A stretch of DNA of 64,000 nt from an uncultured Clostridia bacterium. GTDB lineage: Bacteria > Bacillota > Clostridia > TANB77 > CAG-508. This document shows, in pieces, positions 50,605 through 59,675 of the stretch. The stretch lies in contig CAOSLI010000001.1 of NCBI GenBank assembly GCA_948524275.1, forward strand, positions 310,001 through 374,000, given 5' to 3'. The notes beneath the pieces were generated by a model. It was not told the origin of the DNA, made no database searches, and was given only the letters and a program-made list of their open reading frames with translations. The number at the start of each line of letters is the position of its first letter. Position 1 is the stretch's first letter. Position numbers and translations under genes: made by a program.

Positions 50605-52179
50605 ATGAAGGAATATATAAAGCCAATAATTAATTTAACTCTAATATCTTCGCTTATATATATAATATGGAGAGTTATGATTTCCATCCCTTTAGATAGG
50701 GGATGGAAATCCCTAATTTTCTCTATTATAATTGTAAGCTTAGAGATATTAGATTTTTTTGAATTCTGCATTTTCTATGTGAATTCATTAAAAGGTACTA
50801 AAAGACATATAATAGACAAAAAAATAAAAGAATATCCTGATGTAGATGTAGTTGTCGTGACACTGAATGAAGACATCAAATTACTTGAAAGAACATTAAA
50901 GGCATGCAACGCTATTTCATATCCCAATAAAGAAAAATTACATATATATGTATCAGATGATGGAAAAAGAGAAGAAGTAAAGATATTAGCTGAAAGTCTA
51001 AATATAAACTATATAACTAGAGAAAATAACATAAATGCAAAGGCAGGAAATTATAACAATCTACTAAATACAATAAAATCACCATATATATTAACCCTAG
51101 ATGCAGATATGGCACCTAAAGAAGGCATATTGCTAGATTTAATTCCGCATATAGCAAGGGATAAAGATGTAGGATTTGTTCAAACTCCTCAAGGATTTGA
51201 AAATGGTGATATATATCAATATAGATATGGAATAGATGGATATGTACCAAATGACCAATCATTTTTCTATCATACCTTACAACCATTAAAAAATAACATA
51301 AATGCTGTAGTATATTGCGGAACTAATGCAATAATACGAAGAGAAGCATTAGATAAAATAGGAGGATTTGCAGAAGGTGTATTAACTGAAGACATTGCAA
51401 CAGGTATGTTAATTCAAAATGCAGGATATAAAGGAATATACATAGACAAGGTAGAAGCAGTAGGATATCAAGAAAACGATTTGAAAAGTTTTATTAAGCA
51501 AAGAACTAGATGGGCTAGAGGATGTATACAAACAAGTAAAAAGGTCAATCTATTAAAAATGAAAGGTCTAAATCTAAAGCAAAAATTAGAATACTTTTCT
51601 TGTTTTTCATATTGGCTGTTTGGAATAAAAAGACTAATATATCTAATAGCACCTTTATTATACAATGCATTTGATGTTATCTTAATAAATACTAGTATGA
51701 TAATATTTACAATAATGTGGCTGCCACAATACGTATTAAAAAGATTTGTTTTAGATAAGGTACTCAATAATGAAAGGTCATCTACTTGGAACAAAATATA
51801 TGAAATAATATTAACACCAATTTTAAGTGTTCAAGTATTCCTAGAACTAATAGGTATTAGAAAGAAAAAATTTGAAGTATCAAGTAAGAAAAATAAGGGA
51901 AATAAAATTTCTAAAGAGCAAATTTTAATGACCTTGGGACATATATTCTTTATAATCATAAACCTCATTGCTTTAGGAATGAGTGTACTAAAGATGAATA
52001 ATACATTTTCAGATATATTCTCACTAATATGGAGTATGTCGAACTTAATGTATCTATTTATGGCTATTTTATTTGATTTATCAAACAAAAAGAACGAAGC
52101 AAAAGATTGCAGTGAAATATTTAAATATAATAAATGGACAATAATAAAAATGCTTTGGAAAGGGGATAAAAATAATTGA
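50605..52179 (+). CDS. GT2 processive synthase, cellulose-synthase-like
   Basis: 524 residues. Two N-terminal membrane helices, a GT2 domain with VVVVTLNED, the substrate-binding SDDGK, LTLDADMAP, TNAIIRREALDKIGGF, the catalytic-base TED in GVLTEDIATG and KQRTRWARG (the Q-x2-R-W acceptor-site motif), then about five helices. This is the BcsA/CcsA pattern of beta-glucan synthases. There is no C-terminal PilZ domain, so control by cyclic di-GMP is not evident. The gene is directly followed by a GH5 enzyme, the usual partner of cellulose-type synthases. Confidence 0.88.
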   Translation: MKEYIKPIINLTLISSLIYIIWRVMISIPLDRGWKSLIFSIIIVSLEILDFFEFCIFYVNSLKGTKRHIIDKKIKEYPDVDVVVVTLNEDIKLLERTLKACNAISYPNKEKLHIYVSDDGKREEVKILAESLNINYITRENNINAKAGNYNNLLNTIKSPYILTLDADMAPKEGILLDLIPHIARDKDVGFVQTPQGFENGDIYQYRYGIDGYVPNDQSFFYHTLQPLKNNINAVVYCGTNAIIRREALDKIGGFAEGVLTEDIATGMLIQNAGYKGIYIDKVEAVGYQENDLKSFIKQRTRWARGCIQTSKKVNLLKMKGLNLKQKLEYFSCFSYWLFGIKRLIYLIAPLLYNAFDVILINTSMIIFTIMWLPQYVLKRFVLDKVLNNERSSTWNKIYEIILTPILSVQVFLELIGIRKKKFEVSSKKNKGNKISKEQILMTLGHIFFIIINLIALGMSVLKMNNTFSDIFSLIWSMSNLMYLFMAILFDLSNKKNEAKDCSEIFKYNKWTIIKMLWKGDKNN

Positions 52180-53156
52180 AAAAATTATTAGTTTTGTTTT
52201 TACTCATCATTGCCATAACAGTATCGATTCCTATATTTTATAGAATAAACAACAATAGAGTTATATATAATGGATTTTTGAAAGTCGATGGTACTAAATT
52301 AAAAAATAGATTTGGTCAGGAAATTCAGTTAAAAGGCGTAAGCTCACATGGTGTGCAATGGGAGTACACAGACATAATTACAAAGGAAAATCTAAAATAT
52401 CTAAGAGATGAATGGGATATGAATGTTTTTAGAATTGCTATGTATACTGAAGAAGGTGGATATATAAATGACAAGGAGACCAATAAACAAAAAGTAATTA
52501 GCATAATAGACATCTGTATAGATTTAGATATATATGTTGTAGTAGATTGGCATAATCTTAAAGATGGAGATCCTAACAAAAATAAAGAGGCAGCAAGGGA
52601 ATTTTTTGAATTTATATCAGAAAAATATAAAAATGTACCGAATGTTATTTATGAGATTTGTAATGAACCTAATGGAGTATTATGGACAGAACATATAAAG
52701 CCATATGCAAATGAAATTATAGAAATCATAAGAAAAAATACACCAAAGTCACTTATTATAGTGGGCACACCAGATTATTCTAAAGATATTGTATCTGTAG
52801 TGAATTCTAAATTAGAATATAATAATATTTTATATGCATTTCATTTTTATGCAAGTACACACACTGAAATATATAGACAATTTATAAAATACGCGTTAGA
52901 AAATGATGTACCAGTATTTGTTTCAGAATGGGGAACAGGAAATTATACAGGAGATGGTGGATTTGACTATGTAAATTCAGAAGAATGGATGAAATTTTTA
53001 GATGAAAATAATATAAGTTGGATAAATTGGTCATTTTCTTATAAAGATGAAAGCACAGCAATTGTAAAACCTGACATAAAAGATAATATTAATATCATTG
53101 AAGAAAACTTAACTGACTCAGGAAAATACATTAAAAATAAAATGAAAAAACCTTGA
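52176..53156 (+). CDS. GH5 endoglucanase
   Basis: 326 residues starting at a TTG (52176) that overlaps the upstream stop (TTGA), with aaagggga as its ribosome-binding site. An N-terminal signal/anchor helix (about 3-20) places it outside. The GH5 barrel carries LKGVSSHGVQW, VVVDWHNL, the acid/base Glu in YEICNEPNG and the nucleophile Glu in VFVSEWGTG. Together with the preceding synthase this resembles the C. difficile ccsA-ccsZ pair, in which the glucanase edits the secreted polymer. The polymer identity is inferred. Confidence 0.9.
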   Translation: MKKLLVLFLLIIAITVSIPIFYRINNNRVIYNGFLKVDGTKLKNRFGQEIQLKGVSSHGVQWEYTDIITKENLKYLRDEWDMNVFRIAMYTEEGGYINDKETNKQKVISIIDICIDLDIYVVVDWHNLKDGDPNKNKEAAREFFEFISEKYKNVPNVIYEICNEPNGVLWTEHIKPYANEIIEIIRKNTPKSLIIVGTPDYSKDIVSVVNSKLEYNNILYAFHFYASTHTEIYRQFIKYALENDVPVFVSEWGTGNYTGDGGFDYVNSEEWMKFLDENNISWINWSFSYKDESTAIVKPDIKDNINIIEENLTDSGKYIKNKMKKP

Positions 53157-53181
53157 TTTTTACTTTGATATATGATAATAT
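53154..53181 (+). promoter_or_regulatory. Predicted promoter of rpsO
   Basis: TTGATT (53154-53159), overlapping the GH5 stop, a 16-nt spacer and TAATAT (53176-53181). Confidence 0.5.
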
Positions 53182-53272
53182 ATATTGCGTAACCTTTTAC
53201 TTAGTTTTAGACTAATCACACCACTAAGACCAAGTTTTAGGAATAATATCAAGCAGGAGGTGTAATAATACT

Positions 53273-53539
53273 ATGATGACAAAGGAAAGAAAAGAAGAAA
53301 TCATCAAAACTTATAGAAGAGATGATAAGGACACTGGTTCACCAGAAGTTCAAGTAGCTCTTTTGACAGAAAGAATTAATGAGCTTACAGAACATTTAAA
53401 ATCTAACCCAAATGATAATCACTCAAGAAGAGGATTATACAAAATGGTTGGTAGCAGAAGAAACTTACTTAATTACTTAGCTAAAAAAGATGTTCAAAGA
53501 TACAGAGACATAGTAGCAAAATTAGGATTAAGAAAATAA
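53273..53539 (+). CDS. rpsO: 30S ribosomal protein S15
   Basis: 88 residues matching S15 throughout: [42 protein letters not shown] and a Lys/Arg-rich end. S15 binds 16S rRNA early in 30S assembly. Two consecutive ATGs are possible; aggaggtg favours either. The order rpsO-pnp is conserved in bacteria. In other species S15 represses its own mRNA through a leader structure; no such structure is clearly seen here. Confidence 0.97.
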   Translation: MMTKERKEEIIKTYRRDDKDTGSPEVQVALLTERINELTEHLKSNPNDNHSRRGLYKMVGSRRNLLNYLAKKDVQRYRDIVAKLGLRK

Positions 53540-53549
53540 TTTTTTATTT

Positions 53550-53600
53550 AAAGCAACGCCTGTATTACATCGTAGTGCAGTCGTTGCTTTAAGTTTCTTT
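53550..53600 (+). terminator. Terminator/hairpin between rpsO and pnp
   Basis: A long stem: AAAGCAACG pairs with CGTTGCTTT (53550-53558 with 53582-53590) and continues in a second 9-bp stem with G-T pairs; a T-rich tract follows. It may allow partial read-through to pnp. Confidence 0.75.
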
Positions 53601-53743
53601 TAAGAAAAATGTAATTAATTAAGGATTAGTAGCTTGTATGATGTAAATACAAAGATATTTATATCATAGAGGTTACAGTCTATAATTGATTACAGAAAAT
53701 CAATTTTAGAATCGCATGAGTTTATTGCGATGAAGGAGGAAAT

Positions 53744-55858
53744 ATGTTTAAAATTTATGAAACAGAATTAGCAGGAAGAAAACTTACAATAGAGACTGGA
53801 AAGTTTGCAAAACAAGCAAATGGAAGTGTTACAGTAAGATATGGTGATACAGTTGTAATGACAAATGTTACAGCTTCAAAAGAACCTAAAGATGGTGTTG
53901 ACTTTTTTCCACTATCAGTAGATTATGAAGAAAAATTATACTCTGTAGGAAAGATACCAGGAAGTTTTAATAGAAGAGAAGGTAAGCCAGCAGATAAAGC
54001 AATTTTAGTATCAAGAGCAATTGATAGACCAATAAGACCATTATTTCCACATGATTTTAGAAATGATGTATGTGTTGTAAATACTGTTCTTTCAGTTGAT
54101 GAAGATTGTAGCCCAGAAGTGTGTGCAAATATTGGTACATCAGCAGCACTTTCAATATCAGATATTCCTTGGGGTGGACCAACCTCTGCTATGCAAGTAG
54201 GATATATAGATAACAAAATAGTATTAAATCCTAGTGAAGAAGAAAGCAAAAAAAGTAGATTACATTTAACAGTTGCTGGAACTGAGGAAAAAATCACAAT
54301 GATTGAAGCAGGAGCTGACGAAATACCAAATGATATAATGCTTAATGCCATTAAAGAAGCACATGTAGAAATTAAGAAAATATGTAAATTTATATCAGAG
54401 ATGAAGTCTGAAATAGGCAAGCCTAAGTTTGAATATAAATCTTTCTCAGTTGATCCAGATTTCTATAAAGCAGTTACAGAAAAATTTGAATCAGCTATGA
54501 GTGATGCTGTTAGAAATACAGATAAAGAAATTAGAAATGATAATGTAGATAAAGTTGCAGAAGAAATTAAAAATCTAGCAATTGAGATGTATGGAGAAGA
54601 TGCAGAAGAGGAGCACGCATTTGATATAGCCACAGCAGTCCATGACTTAGAAAAGCATTGCGTTAGAAATATGATTTTAACTGAAAGAAAACGTCCAGAT
54701 GGAAGAGGAATAGATGAAATAAGACCACTTTATGGAGAAGTTGGACTTCTTCCAAGAGTACATGGTAGTGCACTTTTCTCAAGAGGACAAACTCAAGTTC
54801 TATCAATAGCAACACTTGGAACTAAAGCAGACGAGCAATTATTAGATGGATTAGACAGTGAGACATCAAAGAGATATATGCATCAATATAATTTCCCATC
54901 ATACAGTGTTGGAGAGGCAAGACCTTCAAGAGGACCTGGAAGAAGAGAAGTAGGACATGGAGCATTAGCCGAAAGAGCATTAGTTCCAGTAATTCCTACT
55001 GAAGAAGAATTTCCTTATACAATAAGAGTTGTATCAGAAGTTCTTGAATCAAACGGTTCAACATCACAAGCAAGTATTTGTGGAAGCACATTAGCATTAA
55101 TGGATGCAGGTGTTCCTATAAAGAAACCAGTAGCAGGAATTTCAACAGGACTTATTACAAATCCAGATGACCCAGAAAACTATATTGTTCTTACTGATAT
55201 TCAAGATATAGAAGATTTCTTTGGAGACATGGACTTTAAAGTTGGTGGAACTAAAGACGGAATAACAGCTATCCAAGTAGATATAAAGATTGATGGACTA
55301 ACATATGATATAATTGAACAAGCTTTTGAGAGAACTGCAAAAGCAAGAGCATATATTATTGATGACATTATTTTAAAAGCTATTCCAGCTCCAAGAGAAG
55401 AATTGTCTAAGTATGCACCAAAGATAATTAACATAGTTATTCCACAAGAGAAGATTAAAGATGTAATTGGTTCAGGTGGAAAAACTATTAATAAAATAAT
55501 TGATGAAACTGGAGCGAAACTTGATATAGAAGAAGATGGACGAGTATTCATATATGCACAAGATATTGAAAATGCCAAGAAAGCATTAAAAATGGTAGAA
55601 GATATAACAAGAGACATAGAAGTCGGAAGTATTGTAGGTGGTGTTGTTACTAAAATAGCAGCATTTGGAGCATTTGTTAAAATAGGTATGAATAAAGAAG
55701 GACTTCTTCATATATCTAAAATTTCAAGCAAAAGAGTAGAAAAAGTAGAAGATGTATTAAGCGTAGGAGACGAAGTAACAGTAAAAGTTATAGATATAGA
55801 CGGTCAAGGAAAAATAGCACTTAGCATGAAAGATTTAGAAGTAGGAGAAAATAAATAA
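53744..55858 (+). CDS. pnp: Polynucleotide phosphorylase
   Basis: 704 residues, full length. Two RNase PH-like cores (first: MTNVTASKEPKDGVDFFPLSVDYEEKLY, RRPLFPHDF; second: RGQTQVLSIATLG, GVPIKKPVAGISTGLI) are followed by a KH domain (VIGSGGKTINKIIDETGA) and an S1 domain (VGGVVTKIAAFGAFVKIG). It is the phosphorolytic 3'-to-5' exonuclease of the RNA degradosome. The leader (53601-53743) contains a 6-bp hairpin just before the ribosome-binding site (gaaggagg). Confidence 0.97.
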   Translation: MFKIYETELAGRKLTIETGKFAKQANGSVTVRYGDTVVMTNVTASKEPKDGVDFFPLSVDYEEKLYSVGKIPGSFNRREGKPADKAILVSRAIDRPIRPLFPHDFRNDVCVVNTVLSVDEDCSPEVCANIGTSAALSISDIPWGGPTSAMQVGYIDNKIVLNPSEEESKKSRLHLTVAGTEEKITMIEAGADEIPNDIMLNAIKEAHVEIKKICKFISEMKSEIGKPKFEYKSFSVDPDFYKAVTEKFESAMSDAVRNTDKEIRNDNVDKVAEEIKNLAIEMYGEDAEEEHAFDIATAVHDLEKHCVRNMILTERKRPDGRGIDEIRPLYGEVGLLPRVHGSALFSRGQTQVLSIATLGTKADEQLLDGLDSETSKRYMHQYNFPSYSVGEARPSRGPGRREVGHGALAERALVPVIPTEEEFPYTIRVVSEVLESNGSTSQASICGSTLALMDAGVPIKKPVAGISTGLITNPDDPENYIVLTDIQDIEDFFGDMDFKVGGTKDGITAIQVDIKIDGLTYDIIEQAFERTAKARAYIIDDIILKAIPAPREELSKYAPKIINIVIPQEKIKDVIGSGGKTINKIIDETGAKLDIEEDGRVFIYAQDIENAKKALKMVEDITRDIEVGSIVGGVVTKIAAFGAFVKIGMNKEGLLHISKISSKRVEKVEDVLSVGDEVTVKVIDIDGQGKIALSMKDLEVGENK

Positions 55859-55859
55859 A

Positions 55860-57137
55860 ATGCAGTATTTATATATGGTGCAACAAGCATTAGTATGGAT
55901 AATAACAATATATTGGATATATCAATTAATCATTAGTTTATGTTCATTTATTACATTAAAGGATAAGCCAAAAGTTACAGATAAAAAACACAAATTCGTG
56001 GCTATTGTGCCAGCTCACAATGAAGAAAATGTTGTGGGCAATCTTATAGCGAGCTTAAAAAACCAAGATTATCCAAAAGAATTGTATGATATCTATGTTA
56101 TTGCAGATAATTGCACAGATGATACTGAGAAAGTTGCAAAAAATGCAGGAGCAAAGGTATTTAAAAGAATTGAAGAAGACAAAGCAAAGCAGACAAAAGG
56201 CTTTGCTCTTCAACTATTTTTAAATAAATTATTATCAAATCCCAAGATGGATTATGATGCTTTTTGTGTATTTGATGCGGATAATATAGTAGATGAACAT
56301 TTTATTTCTGCAATGAATGAACACCTTTGCCAAGGTGAGGATGTAGTTCAAGGATATAGGGATATAAAGAATCCAAGTGATAGTTGGATTTCAGCTGGAT
56401 ATGCGATTTTTTATTGGACAATGAATAGATTTTATCATCTAGCAAGATATAATGCAGGTTTATCACCACTTATAAATGGTACTGGTTTTATGGTAAAGTT
56501 AGATGCAATAAGAGATACTGGATGGGACACAAATACGTTAACTGAAGATATAGAATTTTCATTAAAACGAATCATTCAAGGACATAAATTAGGTTGGGCT
56601 ACTGATGCAATTTGCTATGATGAGCAACCAATAAAATTTAAGCCATCGTGGTCTCAAAGATCTAGATGGACAATAGGACATCTTCAATGTATGCAAGAAT
56701 ACACAGCTGATTTAGCTAAATCTGCTGTCAAAAATAAGACACTTATGAATTTTGATGGACTGTTATATATTGTAGGAACAGCACCAATGTTTGTCATAAC
56801 AATTCTTCTATTAGTATCAAATGCAGTAATTTATCTTGGAAAGGAAATGACAACATCTGCATTTGTTATTAACATATTAAGATATATTATACCAACATTT
56901 TTGCTTCCAATATTTACAGCAGTTATGATAATGATAATTGACAAAAAGCCTATAAAAAAGATGTGGAAAGGACTTTTAATGTATCCAGCTTTCTTAGGTT
57001 CATGGCTTTTAATTAACTTTAAGTGTTTATTTAAAAGAGATACAACATGGGAAAAAATTGAGCATAATCGTGATGTAAAGATTGATGAGGTACATGAAAA
57101 AGTAAAAACGAAGTCTAAAGAAAAAGCTATGAAATAA
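55860..57137 (+). CDS. GT2 family glycosyltransferase
   Basis: 425 residues. A membrane helix near the N-terminus (about 8-33), the GT2 domain with AIVPAHNEENVVGNLIASL, VIADNCTDDT, FDADN and GTGFMVKLDAI, NTLTEDIEF and WSQRSRW (Q-x2-R-W), then about three C-terminal helices. It is a membrane-embedded processive-type enzyme distinct from that at 50605. Its start is one base after the pnp stop, so it is probably expressed with pnp or from a promoter inside it. The product is unknown. Confidence 0.85.
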   Translation: MQYLYMVQQALVWIITIYWIYQLIISLCSFITLKDKPKVTDKKHKFVAIVPAHNEENVVGNLIASLKNQDYPKELYDIYVIADNCTDDTEKVAKNAGAKVFKRIEEDKAKQTKGFALQLFLNKLLSNPKMDYDAFCVFDADNIVDEHFISAMNEHLCQGEDVVQGYRDIKNPSDSWISAGYAIFYWTMNRFYHLARYNAGLSPLINGTGFMVKLDAIRDTGWDTNTLTEDIEFSLKRIIQGHKLGWATDAICYDEQPIKFKPSWSQRSRWTIGHLQCMQEYTADLAKSAVKNKTLMNFDGLLYIVGTAPMFVITILLLVSNAVIYLGKEMTTSAFVINILRYIIPTFLLPIFTAVMIMIIDKKPIKKMWKGLLMYPAFLGSWLLINFKCLFKRDTTWEKIEHNRDVKIDEVHEKVKTKSKEKAMK

Positions 57138-57194
57138 AATATCTAAAATTACCTTAAACTTAAATAAAAGGTAGGATGTAAAAGGAGATTATTA

Positions 57195-58727
57195 ATGCAA
57201 AAGGAATGTAAGGCTATGATTAAAACTAAAAGCATAAGAAATATAAATTCTAAATATATATTTTTTTCAATCATTATTTTAGGTGCAATATTTAGCATAC
57301 TACAATGTTTTCATATAAATCTTTGGTTTGACGAAAGTTATTCTATAGCAATTGCAAATCATCCTTTTAATGAATTATGGACAATTGGTAGTCATGATGT
57401 ACACCCAGTACTTTATTACATAATCATAAAACTTATTTTAACGATAACAAATGGAAGTATAATTTGTGTAAGAATATTTTCAGCTGTTCCACTAATTATA
57501 ATGGGAATATTAGGATATACACATATTAGAAAAGACTTTGGAGAAAAAGCTGGAATGTTATTTACTCTTTTTTCGCTATTTTTTCCACCATGCATAGTTT
57601 ATGCATCAGAAATAAGAATGTACACTTGGGCAATGTTATTTGCTACAATAATGGTTATATATGCTTATAGAATATTTAAAGGTAGTGGAAAAATAAATAA
57701 AGATTGGATAATCTTTTCTATATTTAGTTTAGCTTGTGCATATACACATTATTATGCATTAGCAATTGCATTTGTTATAAATATAGCACTATTTATATAC
57801 TTCTTAAGAAAATCTATAAAAAATAGAAGCAAAAACGGAGGTTTTTACGTCGAAAATTTAAAAAGAGGTATTATATCAGCTGTTCTTCAAATTATAGGTT
57901 ATATGCCTTGGCTTGTAGTTCTTATGGGGCAAGTATCCTCAACTGATAGCTTTTGGATTGGGGTGCCAGATTTTTTAGACATATTAGAATTTCAGTTTAC
58001 AGGAAATCTTGGAGATTTATTACATATACCAGCATTTTTATCATGGCCATTTACAATAATATTTGTAATATATATAATCTATATGTTAAAAAAATATTGG
58101 AAAAAAGAAGAGATTAAACCTGCTAAAATGTTATTATCATTATATGGAGCAGTAGTTGTTTTTATTGGAATAATATCAATTGTTAAGCTACCAATACTAT
58201 TTGCAAGATATTTTTTAACAATGACAGGAATGCTAATTTTAATGATTGTTATATTATTATCTGTTGATACAAATATAAGAAGAGTAATTGCAATATGTAC
58301 TTTAACTGTAATAATGTCATTAGTTGCTAATATAAATGTAATTAATGATAATTATGACCAGAGTAATAGCAAGCCAATGGAATTTTTGACATCTGACCTT
58401 CAAGAGGAAGATATATTTGTTACAGATAATGTAGGTAGTGGATTTGTACTAGTTACAGAGAAACAAATTCCGTATGATAGAGTTTACTTTTGGGACAGAA
58501 GTCATTGGAATGTACAAGAAGCATACAAAGCATATGGAAAAACAATTTGGGATATAAATGACTTAAAAGATTATAAAGGCAGGATATGGGTTATTGGTTC
58601 AGGTAATTTTGGCTTAGCTGAAGCAGTTAATACTGAATTAGAAGATACGACAATTTTAAAGCAAGAGTATTTTAAGACTAAATATAAGTCATATGAATAT
58701 GCTATGACACTAATTGAGAAGAATTAG
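57195..58727 (+). CDS. ArnT/PMT-like glycosyltransferase (GT39/GT83-type)
   Basis: 510 residues with about ten transmembrane helices. The first extracellular loop holds INLWFDESYSIAIANH, with the catalytic acidic residues, and GSHDVHPVLYYIIIKLIL, the conserved HP motif of the C-type lipid-linked glycosyltransferases. The C-terminal domain is soluble. Such enzymes move sugars from polyprenyl phosphate to proteins or polymers outside the cell. It follows a GT2 gene, and the two could prepare and transfer one glycan. Confidence 0.8.
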   Translation: MQKECKAMIKTKSIRNINSKYIFFSIIILGAIFSILQCFHINLWFDESYSIAIANHPFNELWTIGSHDVHPVLYYIIIKLILTITNGSIICVRIFSAVPLIIMGILGYTHIRKDFGEKAGMLFTLFSLFFPPCIVYASEIRMYTWAMLFATIMVIYAYRIFKGSGKINKDWIIFSIFSLACAYTHYYALAIAFVINIALFIYFLRKSIKNRSKNGGFYVENLKRGIISAVLQIIGYMPWLVVLMGQVSSTDSFWIGVPDFLDILEFQFTGNLGDLLHIPAFLSWPFTIIFVIYIIYMLKKYWKKEEIKPAKMLLSLYGAVVVFIGIISIVKLPILFARYFLTMTGMLILMIVILLSVDTNIRRVIAICTLTVIMSLVANINVINDNYDQSNSKPMEFLTSDLQEEDIFVTDNVGSGFVLVTEKQIPYDRVYFWDRSHWNVQEAYKAYGKTIWDINDLKDYKGRIWVIGSGNFGLAEAVNTELEDTTILKQEYFKTKYKSYEYAMTLIEKN

Positions 58728-58730
58728 GAG

Positions 58731-59612
58731 ATGAACATGATAATAGATAACATGATTTTAAATAAAGAAAATCAGATAAAAGATATGAAGGTTTATGCTT
58801 TTGTTGGACCTTCAGGAACAGGAAAGAGTTATAGAGCTCAGATGGTTGCTGGAGAATACAATATACAGTATATAATTGATGATGGAATATTAGTTAAAGA
58901 TAATGAAATAGTTGCAGGAAGTTCTGCAAAAAAGGCACCGACTAAAATTGAAACTGTTAAAAGAGCTTTATTTATAAATGAAGAACAAAATAGAGAAATG
59001 ACTAAAGCAATTAGAAAATATAAGCCAGAGTCAATACTTATCTTAGGAACATCAGATAATATGGTAAATGAAATCGCTAAGAATTTAAAATTACCAGACA
59101 TAATAAAGATAGTATATATAACAGACGTTGCAACAGATGAAGAAATTGAAAATGCGAAAAGGATGAGAACTGTTGAGGGAAAACATGTTATACCAGTTCC
59201 AACCTTTGAGATAAAGAAGGATTTTTCAGGCTATCTTTTAGACCCACTTCAAATATTTAAAACAAAAGGACAGGGGAATAAGCCATATATTTCAGAAAAA
59301 TCAATTATAAGACCAACTTTTAGCTATATTGGCAATTTTACAATATCCGATACTGTATTTAGACAAATCATAGAGTATTTAGCATCTAAGAACGACTCAA
59401 TAACAGAAGTATTAAGAGTTAGGATAACAAAAGGAGAAGATGCTCCATTAATATACGTTGAAGTTGAGATTACTTATGGAATAAATATAATGTCAGAGCT
59501 TAAAGATTTTAAGGAAAAATGCATTAAAGAAATAGAAAGACTCACAGCAATGAATGTTAAAAATATTAGAATTATTGCTAAGAAAATTAAATTACCTAAT
59601 ATTAGTTTATAG
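58731..59612 (+). CDS. P-loop NTPase fused to an Asp23/Gls24-like domain
   Basis: 293 residues. The N-terminal P-loop domain has FVGPSGTGKSYRAQMV (about 22-37) and a Walker-B-like strand ESILILGTSD. From about residue 178 an Asp23/Gls24-type domain follows: SYIGNFTISDTVFRQIIEYLA, VLRVRITKGED and VKNIRIIAKKI. Asp23 proteins are membrane-associated alkaline-stress factors in Gram-positive bacteria, normally stand-alone. The fusion is unusual. It lies 3 nt after the previous gene and 63 nt before the Cmk-PlsC fusion. Confidence 0.7.
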   Translation: MNMIIDNMILNKENQIKDMKVYAFVGPSGTGKSYRAQMVAGEYNIQYIIDDGILVKDNEIVAGSSAKKAPTKIETVKRALFINEEQNREMTKAIRKYKPESILILGTSDNMVNEIAKNLKLPDIIKIVYITDVATDEEIENAKRMRTVEGKHVIPVPTFEIKKDFSGYLLDPLQIFKTKGQGNKPYISEKSIIRPTFSYIGNFTISDTVFRQIIEYLASKNDSITEVLRVRITKGEDAPLIYVEVEITYGINIMSELKDFKEKCIKEIERLTAMNVKNIRIIAKKIKLPNISL

Positions 59613-59675
59613 TTTGCGAGACAAGATTTTTCTGAATGCAGAATCCTGGATGCATATAGAACGGAGGAATAGAAC

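Noticed and set aside
53182..53272. S15-binding autoregulatory leader upstream of rpsO
   Set aside because: No clear conserved three-way junction or pseudoknot could be drawn.
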